Source of the DNA: CAUVKI01 sp963552605
Lineage (GTDB): Bacteria > Bacillota > Clostridia > Tissierellales > Peptoniphilaceae
NCBI GenBank assembly: GCA_963552605.1
Contig: CAUVKI010000009.1
Location: 1-57,336 of the forward strand
Direction: 5' to 3'
DNA: 57,336 nucleotides
Shown here: piece after piece, positions 17,233 through 25,206 of the stretch
Numbering within the stretch: position 1 is the stretch's first letter
How the letters are laid out: the number at the start of each line of letters is the position of its first letter
The notes under the pieces: model-generated
The model's database searches: none
The model's input: only the letters and a program-made list of their open reading frames with translations
Told to the model about the DNA's origin: nothing
Made by a program: the position numbers and the translations under genes

Positions 17233-17544
17233 CTATTCAATAACTTCACCGGAGGTTTTCACCACGCGAAGTTTCTTTCCTTCGTTGTTGAAAGTGTACC
17301 CCAAGCGAGAACCTTTCTTGTTCTTTGAATCGTAATACATCACATTGGAAACATGAATCGGAGCACTCTGAGTAAATATCCCTCCGGGATTTTGAGGACC
17401 TCTGGCTTTTTTATGTCTTGTAACGACATTTATATTTTCCACCACCACACGATTTTCCTTTGCAAGGGTATGAGTGATCTTTCCGGTCTTACCTTTATCT
17501 TTTCCGGCTATGACAATGACCGTATCTCCTTTTTTAAGTCTCAT
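17233..17544 (-). CDS. rplX: 50S ribosomal protein L24
   Basis: KOW-domain assembly initiator of the large subunit, 103 residues: MRLKKGDTVIVIAGKDKGKT at the start, then VVENINVVTRHKKARGPQNP. It lies between rplN and rplE. Length is normal. Confidence 0.97.
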   Translation of the reverse strand: MRLKKGDTVIVIAGKDKGKTGKITHTLAKENRVVVENINVVTRHKKARGPQNPGGIFTQSAPIHVSNVMYYDSKNKKGSRLGYTFNNEGKKLRVVKTSGEVIE

Positions 17545-17553
17545 TTTGCCCTC

Positions 17554-17922
17554 CTATAAAACTTCAGGCGCAAGAGAAATTATTTTCATAAAGCTCTTTG
17601 CTCTGAGTTCTCTCACAACCGGTCCGAAAATGCGAGTACCTACAGGCGACTTATCTTCTTTAACGATTACCGCTGCATTATCGTCAAATCTTATATAAGT
17701 GCCGTCGGGTCTTTTCACCTTATACTTTGTGCGCACTATCACTGCCTTCACCACATCGCTTTTCTTTACCACTCCGCCGGGTGTAGCGGCTTTAACGGCA
17801 CAAACCACCACATCGCCCACATGGGCATATTTTTTCTTTGTTCCTCCCAAAACCCCGATAACCAAAAGTTCTTTCGCTCCGGAGTTATCTGCGACTTTGA
17901 GTCTTGATTCTTTTTGTATCAT
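17554..17922 (-). CDS. rplN: 50S ribosomal protein L14
   Basis: Protein of 122 residues at the subunit interface, contacting h14 of 16S rRNA and the site where the silencing factor RsfS binds; an rsfS gene lies elsewhere in this window. Typical stretches are MIQKESRLKVADNSGAKELL and DDNAAVIVKEDKSPVGTRIF. It opens the spc part of the cluster after rpsQ. Confidence 0.97.
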   Translation of the reverse strand: MIQKESRLKVADNSGAKELLVIGVLGGTKKKYAHVGDVVVCAVKAATPGGVVKKSDVVKAVIVRTKYKVKRPDGTYIRFDDNAAVIVKEDKSPVGTRIFGPVVRELRAKSFMKIISLAPEVL

Positions 17923-17936
17923 TATTCTCCTCCGGT

Positions 17937-18191
17937 CTATTTCGCTCTCTCATCTATCGATACTAATCTCCAACGCTTCTCACGGCTTAGAGGTCTGGTT
18001 TCCATTATCGTTACCGTATCTCCGATTTTGCAGGAATTTTCTTCATCGTGCGCTTTAAAACGAGTGCTGCGTTTCATGGTTTTTTTATACATAGGGTGTT
18101 TTACCAATGTTTCCACTTGCACAACTATTGTTTTATCCATCTTGTCGGACACGACTATTCCGGTTTTCACCTTACGCAAATTTCTCTCCAT
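17937..18191 (-). CDS. rpsQ: 30S ribosomal protein S17
   Basis: Primary 16S rRNA-binding OB-fold protein of 84 residues. Typical stretches are KTGIVVSDKMDKTIVVQVET and SCKIGDTVTIMETRPLSREK. The start codon lies 2 nt after the rpmC stop, with SD sequence inside the end of rpmC. Confidence 0.97.
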   Translation of the reverse strand: MERNLRKVKTGIVVSDKMDKTIVVQVETLVKHPMYKKTMKRSTRFKAHDEENSCKIGDTVTIMETRPLSREKRWRLVSIDERAK

Positions 18192-18193
18192 AG

Positions 18194-18397
18194 CTATGCC
18201 TCGCTTCCTTTTAATTCTCTTTCACGCACAATGGTCTTAACTCTTGCGATATCACGCCTTACCGAGCGAATACGCATAGGGTTGTCCAACTGACCGGTGG
18301 CGGATTGAAATCTCAGGTTAAAAAGTTCCCCTTTCAGTTCCTTTAATTTATCCGTCAATTCCTGTTCGGAAAGTCTTCTTACCTCATTAGCCTTCAT
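18194..18397 (-). CDS. rpmC: 50S ribosomal protein L29
   Basis: Helical protein of 67 residues at the tunnel exit, part of the docking site for trigger factor and SRP. It reads MKANEVRRLSEQELTDKLKE and contains GELFNLRFQSATGQLDNPMR. I chose the inner ATG because GGAAGGTGA lies 5 nt upstream. This start still overlaps the rplP stop by 11 nt, suggesting coupled translation. Confidence 0.96.
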   Translation of the reverse strand: MKANEVRRLSEQELTDKLKELKGELFNLRFQSATGQLDNPMRIRSVRRDIARVKTIVRERELKGSEA

Positions 18398-18830
18398 TCG
18401 CTTCACCTTCCTTGCTTTGTCCTTCATCTCTTGCAACGAATTTAGTCTTGATAGGCAGCTTCATAGCCGCAAGACGCATTGCTTCTCTTGCTACCGACTC
18501 GGTAACTCCTGCCATCTCGAAGAGAATTCTTCCCGGTTTCACAACCGCAACCCAATATTCGGGAGCACCTTTACCTGAACCCATACGAGTTTCTGCAGGT
18601 TTTTCCGTAACCGGCTTGTCGGGGAAAACCTTTATCCAAATGTTTCCGCCCCTCTTGATATGACGAGTCATAGCACGCCTTGCAGCTTCTATCTGGTTTG
18701 CGGTAATCCAGCAAGCCTCCAATGCCTGCAAGCCGAAATCGCCATAGGTTATTGTGTTACCGCGGGAAGCCATGCCTTTCATACGACCGCGCTGCTGTCT
18801 TCTATATTTCACTCTTTTTGGCATTAACAT
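18387..18830 (-). CDS. rplP: 50S ribosomal protein L16
   Basis: Protein of 147 residues near the peptidyl-transferase centre and A site. MLMPKRVKYRRQQRGRMKGM at the start and MGSGKGAPEYWVAVVKPGRI in the middle are diagnostic. The C-terminal tail is acidic and charged (ARDEGQSKEGEANEG). Position between rpsC and rpmC is standard. Confidence 0.97.
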   Translation of the reverse strand: MLMPKRVKYRRQQRGRMKGMASRGNTITYGDFGLQALEACWITANQIEAARRAMTRHIKRGGNIWIKVFPDKPVTEKPAETRMGSGKGAPEYWVAVVKPGRILFEMAGVTESVAREAMRLAAMKLPIKTKFVARDEGQSKEGEANEG

Positions 18831-18849
18831 TTCCTTACCTCCTTTGGCA

Positions 18850-19518
18850 CTACGCTTCTTGTGCTGTTTTAACTTCTACATCTTTCTTTCTTTGGGGAAG
18901 GACTTCTCCCTTGTAGAGCCAAACCTTTACTCCGATTTTACCGTATGTGGTATTTGCTTCGGCAAAGCCATAATCAATATCCGCACGCAGGGTTTGAAGT
19001 GGTATTGTACCTTCGCTGTAATGCTCGGTACGTGCAATATCCGCCCCGCCCAATCTTCCCGATACGGCAGTCTTTATTCCCAAAGCTCCGGCACGCATTG
19101 TCCTCTGAATAGCTTGTTTCATAGCTCTTCTGAAAGTTATGCGGTTTTCCAACTGCTGAGCAATATTCTCGGCAACCAACTGAGCATCAACATCTATATT
19201 CTTAACTTCTTCTATGTTGACAATAACCGCTCCTCCCACCATCTTCTCAAGCTCTTTTTTAAGTTCCTCTACCCCTGCGCCGCCTTTTCCTATCACAAGT
19301 CCCGGCTTTGCAGTGTTGATGGTGATTTTAACTTTCTCCTGTCTTTCAATGTCAATGCGGGAAATTCCGGTATTATATAATTTCTTTTTCAAAAACTCAC
19401 GAATTTTATAATCAGCAACTAATAAATCACCGAATTGCGATTTTTTAGCATACCATGTTGAATCCCATTTGCGAATAACTCCCACTCGAAGTCCCTTAGG
19501 ATGTACCTTTTGACCCAT
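18850..19518 (-). CDS. rpsC: 30S ribosomal protein S3
   Basis: Protein of 222 residues with a KH domain at the mRNA entry site. The start MGQKVHPKGLRVGVIRKWDS, the KH loop GLVIGKGGAGVEELKKELEK and the C-terminal GKIGVKVWLYKGEVLP are diagnostic. I chose the ATG of MGQKV, which has AAGGAGG upstream; the longer frame overlaps rplV. Confidence 0.97.
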   Translation of the reverse strand: MGQKVHPKGLRVGVIRKWDSTWYAKKSQFGDLLVADYKIREFLKKKLYNTGISRIDIERQEKVKITINTAKPGLVIGKGGAGVEELKKELEKMVGGAVIVNIEEVKNIDVDAQLVAENIAQQLENRITFRRAMKQAIQRTMRAGALGIKTAVSGRLGGADIARTEHYSEGTIPLQTLRADIDYGFAEANTTYGKIGVKVWLYKGEVLPQRKKDVEVKTAQEA

Positions 19519-19528
19519 AGCCTCCTCC

Positions 19529-19864
19529 TTACTCTTTCTCGCACACCACAACCCCGATATGAGATAATCTCTTTAATATCGGATAAGCGGCTCCTTTTGC
19601 TTTCGGACGAAAGCGTTTCATTCTCGGCGCATCATTTGCATAGGACGACTTTACAAACAATTCTTCTCTATCCAATCCGAAATTATTTTCAGCATTTGCC
19701 ACTGCGCTCTTTAGCACCTTTTCCAAGAGTCTGGCCCCTTTTTTGGGGGTCAAACGGAGGAGATCGATTGCATCGTCAACTTGAAGTCCACTGATTTCTC
19801 TGCATATAAAATGAACTTTACGAGGAGATATTCTCACATATTTTGCTTCTGCTCTTGCTTCCAT
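19529..19864 (-). CDS. rplV: 50S ribosomal protein L22
   Basis: Protein of 111 residues whose long hairpin lines the exit tunnel. ARAEAKYVRISPRKVHFICR at the start and the loop region SSYANDAPRMKRFRPKAKGA are diagnostic. It lies 13 nt after rpsS and 10 nt before rpsC. Confidence 0.97.
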   Translation of the reverse strand: MEARAEAKYVRISPRKVHFICREISGLQVDDAIDLLRLTPKKGARLLEKVLKSAVANAENNFGLDREELFVKSSYANDAPRMKRFRPKAKGAAYPILKRLSHIGVVVCEKE

Positions 19865-19877
19865 CGCTTCCTCCTTT

Positions 19878-20165
19878 CTAACCTACTGAAGAAGTTTTCT
19901 CGTTCTTTGAATTAATATGAGAACGGAAAGTTCTTGTAGGTACAAATTCTCCCAACTTATGTCCCACCATATCTTCAGTGATATACACCGGCACATGTTT
20001 TCTTCCATCGTGCACTGCAATGGTATGACCTATAAAATCAGGGAAAATAGTCGATCTTCTCGACCATGTTTTTATTACTTTTTTCTCGTTTTTCTCGTTA
20101 AGCCTTTCGACCTTTTTCATCAGATGGTCATCGCAAAAGGGGCCTTTTTTCAACGATCTAGCCAT
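19878..20165 (-). CDS. rpsS: 30S ribosomal protein S19
   Basis: Protein of 95 residues in the subunit head. MARSLKKGPFCDDHLMKKVE at the start and TIAVHDGRKHVPVYITEDMV are diagnostic. The chosen ATG has GGAGGGA upstream; the longer frame overlaps rplB by 23 nt and is not needed. Confidence 0.97.
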   Translation of the reverse strand: MARSLKKGPFCDDHLMKKVERLNEKNEKKVIKTWSRRSTIFPDFIGHTIAVHDGRKHVPVYITEDMVGHKLGEFVPTRTFRSHINSKNEKTSSVG

Positions 20166-20175
20166 AATCTCCCTC

Positions 20176-21006
20176 CTACTTAGTTCGAGCACGCACAATA
20201 TATTTGTCGGACTTCTTGCCTTTCTTTCGTGTCTTTAATCCTTTTGCGGGCTTACCCCAAGGAGTCATAGGCGAGGGTCTTCCGATTGGAGCTCTTCCCT
20301 CTCCTCCGCCGTGCGGGTGATCTACCGGGTTCATTGCGGAACCTCTGACATGAGGTTTCTTCCCTAAGTGTCTGACACGCCCCGCCTTACCCATTGAAAT
20401 GTTTTCATGGGATTCGTTTCCTACCGCACCTACTGTAGCTCTGCATTCCACATGGATAAGCCTGTACTCTCCCGAGGGAAGTCTTAGTTGAGCGTATTTA
20501 TCTTCCTTAGCCATAAGCTGTGCATAAGCTCCCGCACTTCTTGCAAGCTGTCCACCCTTTCCGGGCTTCATTTCGATATTGTGAATGGTCGTGCCGACGG
20601 GAATATCCTTAATTTTCAGAGCGTTTCCCACCTTTATGTCAGCTTCCTCTCCCGAAAATATCACATCTCCCACCTTTAAACCCTGAGGCCAAAGGATATA
20701 ACGTTTCTCCCCGTCAAAATAGTGAATTAGAGAAATGTATGCCGAACGATTGGGATCATACTCGATTGAGAACACTTTTCCCGGCACTCCGTCTTTATTT
20801 CTTTTGAAATCTATTATACGATACTTTCTCTTTGCACCGCCTCCACGGAAACGGCAAGTAATTCTCCCATAGGAGTTTCTTCCTCCGCTCCTGTTAAGCG
20901 ACACCAACAGCGACTTTTCCGGTTCGACTTTGGAGAGCTCTTCAAAAGTCGGAATCGTCATCTGACGCACACCGGGAGAAGTCGGTTTAAAACCTCTTGT
21001 AGCCAT
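20176..21006 (-). CDS. rplB: 50S ribosomal protein L2
   Basis: Protein of 276 residues needed for subunit association and peptidyl transfer. The RNA-binding stretch NSYGRITCRFRGGGAKRKYR and the C-terminal GSAMNPVDHPHGGGEGRAPI (with the functionally important His) are diagnostic. Spacing to neighbours is 10-12 nt. Confidence 0.98.
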   Translation of the reverse strand: MATRGFKPTSPGVRQMTIPTFEELSKVEPEKSLLVSLNRSGGRNSYGRITCRFRGGGAKRKYRIIDFKRNKDGVPGKVFSIEYDPNRSAYISLIHYFDGEKRYILWPQGLKVGDVIFSGEEADIKVGNALKIKDIPVGTTIHNIEMKPGKGGQLARSAGAYAQLMAKEDKYAQLRLPSGEYRLIHVECRATVGAVGNESHENISMGKAGRVRHLGKKPHVRGSAMNPVDHPHGGGEGRAPIGRPSPMTPWGKPAKGLKTRKKGKKSDKYIVRARTK

Positions 21007-21018
21007 TATTCCCTCCTA

Positions 21019-21315
21019 CTATTGCATTCCTTCAAAGAACTCTATCGGCTTGGAATCCGCCTTAAGTTTCACAATAGCTTTTTTCCAATCCGGTCTTTTC
21101 CCCTCAAATTTGCCTTGTCTTTTGACCTTTCCGAGGACATTCTGAGTGGTAACCTTATCAACCTTCACATCAAAAAGCTTTTCCACAGCTTTTTTGATTT
21201 CAGTCTTGTTCACATGACGATCCACTTTGAAAGTATATTTTCCGTCCGCCATCATATCCATACTGCGTTCCGTAATCAACGGTCTAATGATAATATCTTG
21301 AGGTTCTCTTATCAT
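21019..21315 (-). CDS. rplW: 50S ribosomal protein L23
   Basis: Protein of 98 residues at the tunnel exit and main docking site of trigger factor and SRP. PQDIIIRPLITERSMDMMAD at the start and DVKVDKVTTQNVLGKVKRQG are typical. Its ATG overlaps the rplD stop by 4 nt (ATGA), indicating coupled translation. Confidence 0.97.
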   Translation of the reverse strand: MIREPQDIIIRPLITERSMDMMADGKYTFKVDRHVNKTEIKKAVEKLFDVKVDKVTTQNVLGKVKRQGKFEGKRPDWKKAIVKLKADSKPIEFFEGMQ

Positions 21316-21935
21316 GAATATACCTCCTCAAGCTTTTCAAGAGCTTTTTTAGTGATTATGAAGAACTTGTGATTTAAAATGTCATAAGTGTTAAGCGAAT
21401 TTACCGGTGCGGTCTTGACATAGGGAATGTTTGCCGCACTCTTTATCACATTCCTGTCGCTTCCCTCTGTCACAATCAGAGTTTTTTTATCCGCATTGAC
21501 GGCATTTAAAAACTTCACGCATTCCTTGGTCTTGGGAGCTTGAAAAGCTATATTGTCTATAACTATAATCTCAGACTCCTCCGCTTTGCTTGTCAAAGCA
21601 CTCTTGAGAGCAAGTCTTTTTATTTTTTTCGGAAGTTTATAGCTGTAATCTCTAGGCTTCGGAGCAAATACAATTCCTCCGCCTTTCCATTGAGGAGCAC
21701 GAATACTTCCTTGTCTGGCTCTTCCCGTACCTTTCTGTCTGTAAGGTTTTCTTCCTCCGCCTCTGACTTCCGCACGAGTTTTTGCGGATTGGGTGCCTTG
21801 ACGCTGATTGGCTAAATAATTCTTCACCGCTTCATACACCACGTGCTGATTTATCTCTACTCCGAAAATGGACGGAGAAAGCTCAAGCTCTTCAACTTTT
21901 TCGCCCTGCATATTCAAAACCTGTACCTTTGGCAT
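21312..21935 (-). CDS. rplD: 50S ribosomal protein L4
   Basis: Protein of 207 residues with an extended loop lining the exit tunnel. In E. coli it represses its own S10 operon by binding the mRNA leader. The loop region GGGRKPYRQKGTGRARQGSI and the stretch GGIVFAPKPRDYSYKLPKKI are diagnostic. The ATG of MPKVQVLNMQ is chosen over an in-frame ATG 18 nt earlier because GGAGGGA precedes it. Confidence 0.97.
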   Translation of the reverse strand: MPKVQVLNMQGEKVEELELSPSIFGVEINQHVVYEAVKNYLANQRQGTQSAKTRAEVRGGGRKPYRQKGTGRARQGSIRAPQWKGGGIVFAPKPRDYSYKLPKKIKRLALKSALTSKAEESEIIVIDNIAFQAPKTKECVKFLNAVNADKKTLIVTEGSDRNVIKSAANIPYVKTAPVNSLNTYDILNHKFFIITKKALEKLEEVYS

Positions 21936-21952
21936 ATCTCTCCCTCCTTTCA

Positions 21953-22579
21953 CTACTTCTTAATTGCTTTTCGAACTATGAGCAGCCCTTTTCTGGGCCC
22001 CGGAACTGCACCTTTTACCATCAATAGATTGTTCTCTTTATCTACTCTGACCACTTTCAGATTTTGGACGGTCACTTTCTCGTTTCCCATACGCCCCATC
22101 ATACGGTGGTTTTTGAAAACTCTTCCGGGATAAGCACTTGCGCCCATACCGCCCGCCGTGCGGTGAAGTTTTGAGCCGTGAGACTCTCTACCTCTTCCAA
22201 ATCCGTGTCTTTTTATGACACCTTGAGTTCCTTTTCCCTTACTTTTCCCGATTACATCAACAAAATCTCCAACTTCAAAATCTGCCACCGTAAATTCCTG
22301 ACCGATTTCAAACTCATCGGGATTGTCAACACGAAACTCCTTCAAGTATCTTTTGGAAGCAATTCCCACCTTCTTTAAGTGTCCGAGTTTAGGTTTATTG
22401 AGCTTTTTTTCAGGCACATCTTCAAATGCGACCTGCACAGCATTGTATCCGTCGGTATCAACAGTCTTTTTCTGACTTACCACCACGGGTCCCGCTTGAA
22501 TTACGCTTACGGGAACGAGTGTTCCGTCTTCAAAGAAGATCTGAGTCATACCGATTTTTCTGCCAATCGTATTCTTCAT
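21953..22579 (-). CDS. rplC: 50S ribosomal protein L3
   Basis: Assembly-initiator protein of 208 residues whose extension reaches the peptidyl-transferase centre. MKNTIGRKIGMTQIFFEDGT at the start and GSKLHRTAGGMGASAYPGRV are diagnostic. The inner ATG with AGGAGG upstream is preferred; two in-frame ATGs upstream lie in the rpsJ-rplC gap. Confidence 0.97.
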   Translation of the reverse strand: MKNTIGRKIGMTQIFFEDGTLVPVSVIQAGPVVVSQKKTVDTDGYNAVQVAFEDVPEKKLNKPKLGHLKKVGIASKRYLKEFRVDNPDEFEIGQEFTVADFEVGDFVDVIGKSKGKGTQGVIKRHGFGRGRESHGSKLHRTAGGMGASAYPGRVFKNHRMMGRMGNEKVTVQNLKVVRVDKENNLLMVKGAVPGPRKGLLIVRKAIKK

Positions 22580-22625
22580 ACTTTCCTCCTTATTTTTCAT
22601 TGGATTGCAATGCAATCATAAAAAA

Positions 22626-22937
22626 TTATGACTTCATTTCAATATCCACTCCGGCGGGCAAGTTCAATTTCATCAGAGCCTGAATGGTTTTTTGTGTAGG
22701 TTCGTGGATATCGATAAGTCTTTTGTGGGTGCGTTGTTCAAATTGTTCACGGGAGTCCTTGTATTTATGAACTGCCCGAAGAATTGTTATGATTTCCTTC
22801 TCCGTGGGGAGAGGAATCGGTCCTGACACTTCTGCACCCATCCTCTTTGCCGTTTCCACAATCTTTGCCGCTGATTGGTCGATAAGCTCGTGGTCATAGG
22901 CTTTAAGTCTGATTCTTATTCTGTTTCCCTTTGCCAT
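22626..22937 (-). CDS. rpsJ: 30S ribosomal protein S10
   Basis: First gene of the supercluster, 103 residues. S10 sits in the subunit head and in other bacteria also joins NusB in antitermination. MAKGNRIRIRLKAYDHELID at the start and VSGPIPLPTEKEIITILRAV are diagnostic. The ATG is set by AAGGAGG 5-6 nt upstream; a much longer in-frame reading crosses the structured leader and is not credible. The tuf, fusA, rpsG and rpsL genes often found upstream are absent; unknown genes lie there instead. Confidence 0.97.
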   Translation of the reverse strand: MAKGNRIRIRLKAYDHELIDQSAAKIVETAKRMGAEVSGPIPLPTEKEIITILRAVHKYKDSREQFEQRTHKRLIDIHEPTQKTIQALMKLNLPAGVDIEMKS

Positions 22938-23109
22938 CATTTCCTCCTTAATAGCGTATTCGCCGTCTCCTGTCGAGCAACTCTGCCGGGTGTATACACC
23001 ACTTTTTCGACTCGGAGTCGTCCGAGATCTTTCTCGGGCTTGCTCCACAAAAATTTCCCCAAAACCCAAGGAGAGGCAGGGCAACCTTTTGCTTCACAGC
23101 TCCGCATAC
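22938..23109 (-). promoter_or_regulatory. structured 5' leader of the S10 operon
   Basis: About 170 nt separate the inferred start of transcription from rpsJ, and the sequence is rich in paired elements. TCTCCT/AGGAGA (22966-22971 with 23069-23074) and GAGCAA/TTGCTC (22975-22980 with 23040-23045) form nested closing helices. Inside are the hairpins CCGAGA-AAGA-TCTCGG (23022-23037) and CGACT-CCG-AGTCG (23008-23020), and a 12-nt perfect palindrome GGTGTATACACC (22989-23000). This is a multi-branch fold suited to autogenous control by a ribosomal protein such as L4, which controls S10 operons in E. coli. The ligand here is unknown. Confidence 0.65.
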
Positions 23110-23115
23110 CTCCTC

Positions 23116-23144
23116 ATTCTACACGTATTTTCAAAAAAAAACAA
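23116..23144 (-). promoter_or_regulatory. sigma-A-type promoter of the S10-spc-alpha cluster
   Basis: On the minus strand TTGTTT (23139-23144), a 17-nt spacer and TAGAAT (23116-23121). It places the start of transcription near 23109. No other strong promoter is seen in the 14 kb of ribosomal genes. Confidence 0.7.
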
Positions 23145-23360
23145 GCTATTTTTAACCAAATATTGAAAAAAATGAGTGTATTCATAGTCGCAACTCGTTC
23201 TATCAAAGAAAATAAAACTTTTTTCCCAATCCAAAAGGCACCATTTGTAGTTGAGATGAGAAATGTGATTTTCTCTACAGAAAAAAGTGAAAATCTATTG
23301 CGGAAAAAATTCTTATCGGGAAGAATACGTCAATCCAAACGCTATATCATTCATAGCAAA
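23145..23360. other. intergenic region, nothing recognised
   Basis: About 215 nt of AT-rich sequence between the S10 promoter and the terminator of the next gene cluster. I see no gene, RNA or repeat in it that I can name. Confidence 0.5.
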
Positions 23361-23361
23361 A

Positions 23362-23395
23362 AAAATAATGAGGAAAAATTATTCCTCATTATTTT
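23362..23395 (-). terminator. intrinsic terminator overlapping the end of the 393-residue gene
   Basis: AATAATGAGGAA / TTCCTCATTATT is a 12-bp perfect stem with a 6-nt loop and a T-rich tail on the minus strand. The 5' arm is made from the last codons (Asn-Asn-Glu-Glu) and the stop codon lies in the loop. Confidence 0.85.
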
Positions 23396-24560
23396 TAGAT
23401 TCATCTTTTTTCGACTGCATAATCAAGCTGTCAAGCTTTAGCTGCAAAAGTTCCGAATTTCTATCCGAGAATTTCCCCGGGGAGGCTGAATATTCCTCCA
23501 AAAGTTTCTCCACATCTTCAAACTTTCTCTCTATGACCGAGGCGTATTCTACAACTCTCACCAAAACCTTATTATCATAGAGATTTTTTTTCGCCTCGTC
23601 CGCTATGTCTATAAATCTGCGAAACTCCAATTCATTTTCGTCCGTATATTTTCCTAAATACTTCAAGACCATTCTCGAAAGGTAGGCTTGCTTGACAAGA
23701 TCCGCCACGCCCAGTTCAAAATACTCTTTTGATGCTCCCTCTTCCGAAAATTCCTGATATGAAGAAAATTCCGGAATGAAAAACGAAAGCATATCCAAAG
23801 GAAGTCTGCGGATCATTTTATGCACATCGGGCATAGGAAGTTTCAGCTCTTCTTTTTTATCATCAGTCGGGATTTTTATTTCAATCCCCGTAAGCTCTTT
23901 AATTTTTTCTTTATAGTCAGGGCTTATCAAATTACCCAAACCGTCTATTACCGCCCAATAGCTTGATGAGGATTGTGAAATCGGCTTTTTGTAATCATAC
24001 TTTAACCCGTAATATAAATCCTCAATCGTAGGATTTGTCCTAAGCTTTAAACGCTCCATTTTTTTCCTCATAGGAAATAATATAAGAGCGTCTATCATAT
24101 GCCGATAGAGATTTTCTCCTCCCTCTGAGTAATAGTCAAGAACAGCCTGATTATAATAATCCAAAAATTCCCTCTCTCCCATATTCATATAGGAGTCGTG
24201 CTTTTCAAAAAACTTGAAAAAGCTCTCGGGAAGTTCCGAATACGAAATGGTCTTAAGTCCGAGTTTGCCGTCTATAATCGTTGTTTCGGGTCTAAGTATA
24301 TAGAAAGCATTTTTCCTTGAATAATAAAGTGCATAGAAAACATCAACACTCTTAAATGAAACAATTGATGAAAATACCCAAATCAGAGGAGAAGCAAAAG
24401 AAAGTCCCGCAACCCCCAAAAAAATATATGAAAGCGAGGCAACTCCCAGAGTTCCCAATGCCTTTGCCAAAAAAGGTCCTTTTATTCCGTGCTGCTTTGC
24501 AAATTCACGGGCGTTTTTAACTATTTCATTTCCCTCCGGACGAATTTGAATTTCTCCCAC
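23379..24560 (-). CDS. unknown membrane-anchored protein, last gene of the four-gene cluster
   Basis: Unrecognised protein of 393 residues. A GTG start with AGGAGG 6 nt upstream is chosen. The N-terminal part has two hydrophobic segments (about residues 33-70, SLSYIFLGVAGLSFASPLIW and following). The remainder is mostly helical and charged, with a Lys/Asp/Glu-rich tail. The middle contains two phrases with aromatic clusters, FLDYYNQAVLDYYSEGG and LYYGLKYDYKKP. A topology with a membrane hairpin and a large cytosolic domain seems likely. It is the last gene of a minus-strand run with the two helical paralogues and the HutD-like gene. Function unknown. Confidence 0.75.
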   Translation of the reverse strand: MGEIQIRPEGNEIVKNAREFAKQHGIKGPFLAKALGTLGVASLSYIFLGVAGLSFASPLIWVFSSIVSFKSVDVFYALYYSRKNAFYILRPETTIIDGKLGLKTISYSELPESFFKFFEKHDSYMNMGEREFLDYYNQAVLDYYSEGGENLYRHMIDALILFPMRKKMERLKLRTNPTIEDLYYGLKYDYKKPISQSSSSYWAVIDGLGNLISPDYKEKIKELTGIEIKIPTDDKKEELKLPMPDVHKMIRRLPLDMLSFFIPEFSSYQEFSEEGASKEYFELGVADLVKQAYLSRMVLKYLGKYTDENELEFRRFIDIADEAKKNLYDNKVLVRVVEYASVIERKFEDVEKLLEEYSASPGKFSDRNSELLQLKLDSLIMQSKKDESKNNEE

Positions 24561-24597
24561 ATTTTACCTCCTGATTCCTAAGCCCCAATTTGCAAAT

Positions 24598-25206
24598 CTA
24601 TTTTCTTTTTACCTTGTATCCTCTTCCTTCATCTGCAGGGCGTCCTTTACTCGGCACCCATTCGCATACGATGACCGGGAAATAATCAAGTATGGTGATT
24701 TCTACGACCTCATTTGTAATAAACAGGGTGTTCGCCTTTAGGTCAAGGTCTTCATAAATAGTTCTAAGATGATAATCGTGCGTTGCAAAGCATATAAAAT
24801 ATGCATCTTTTGAATCCTTATCCAAGCTTATATCATGTTCTATTACCATCAAATCTCCGCGATCTTTGTTTGAAACTATGAAGTTGAAATCTTTGCACCC
24901 GACTGAAGCCTCTGCCGTGGTTTCCAATCCGCCGTCAAAATCGCAGTTCATCCAAGTTTCAAGTTTGTGGTTTGGAAATTCTTTATTGTTAATCGTCAGT
25001 TCCCCTTTTATCGGAAGAATAAATCTGTGAAATCCCGTATAGTCAGTAAACTCGGATTTCAAATCACTAAATGTCGATGTGGAAACTCTGAATGAAAAAT
25101 CTTTGTCCCTAAAATTTTTGCCTTCGGGATAGACATACATCTCCGTGCTTTTTCCGCCCGACCATGTGTAGGCTCTAAATTGTTCAGGCTCAATAATCGC
25201 TTTCAT
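24598..25206 (-). CDS. HutD/Ves family protein (cupin fold)
   Basis: Protein of 202 residues. The pattern TWSGGKSTEMYVYPEG, then FSFRVSTSTFSDLKSEFTDY and HRFILPIKGELTINNKE, matches the HutD/Ves family (W-SGG-T-E, RVS, and R-x-x-x-L-x-G). Family members are small bicupins, found with histidine utilisation genes in proteobacteria and as Ves in E. coli; their biochemical role is not settled. No hut genes are nearby. Its ATG overlaps the stop of the 521-residue gene by 1 nt, so the two are translationally coupled, which suggests a shared function. Confidence 0.7.
   Translation of the reverse strand: MKAIIEPEQFRAYTWSGGKSTEMYVYPEGKNFRDKDFSFRVSTSTFSDLKSEFTDYTGFHRFILPIKGELTINNKEFPNHKLETWMNCDFDGGLETTAEASVGCKDFNFIVSNKDRGDLMVIEHDISLDKDSKDAYFICFATHDYHLRTIYEDLDLKANTLFITNEVVEITILDYFPVIVCEWVPSKGRPADEGRGYKVKRK

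Noticed and set aside
22626..23084. Longer S10 reading of 152 residues
   Set aside because: The N-terminal 49 residues have no S10 similarity and would be translated from the structured leader; the ATG with AAGGAGG gives the normal length.
22937..23107. 56-codon open frame in the S10 leader ending on the rpsJ start
   Set aside because: Its ATG lies about 2 nt after the predicted start of transcription, the only SD-like sequence is 1 nt away and probably not transcribed, and the frame runs through all the paired elements. Structure is the better explanation.
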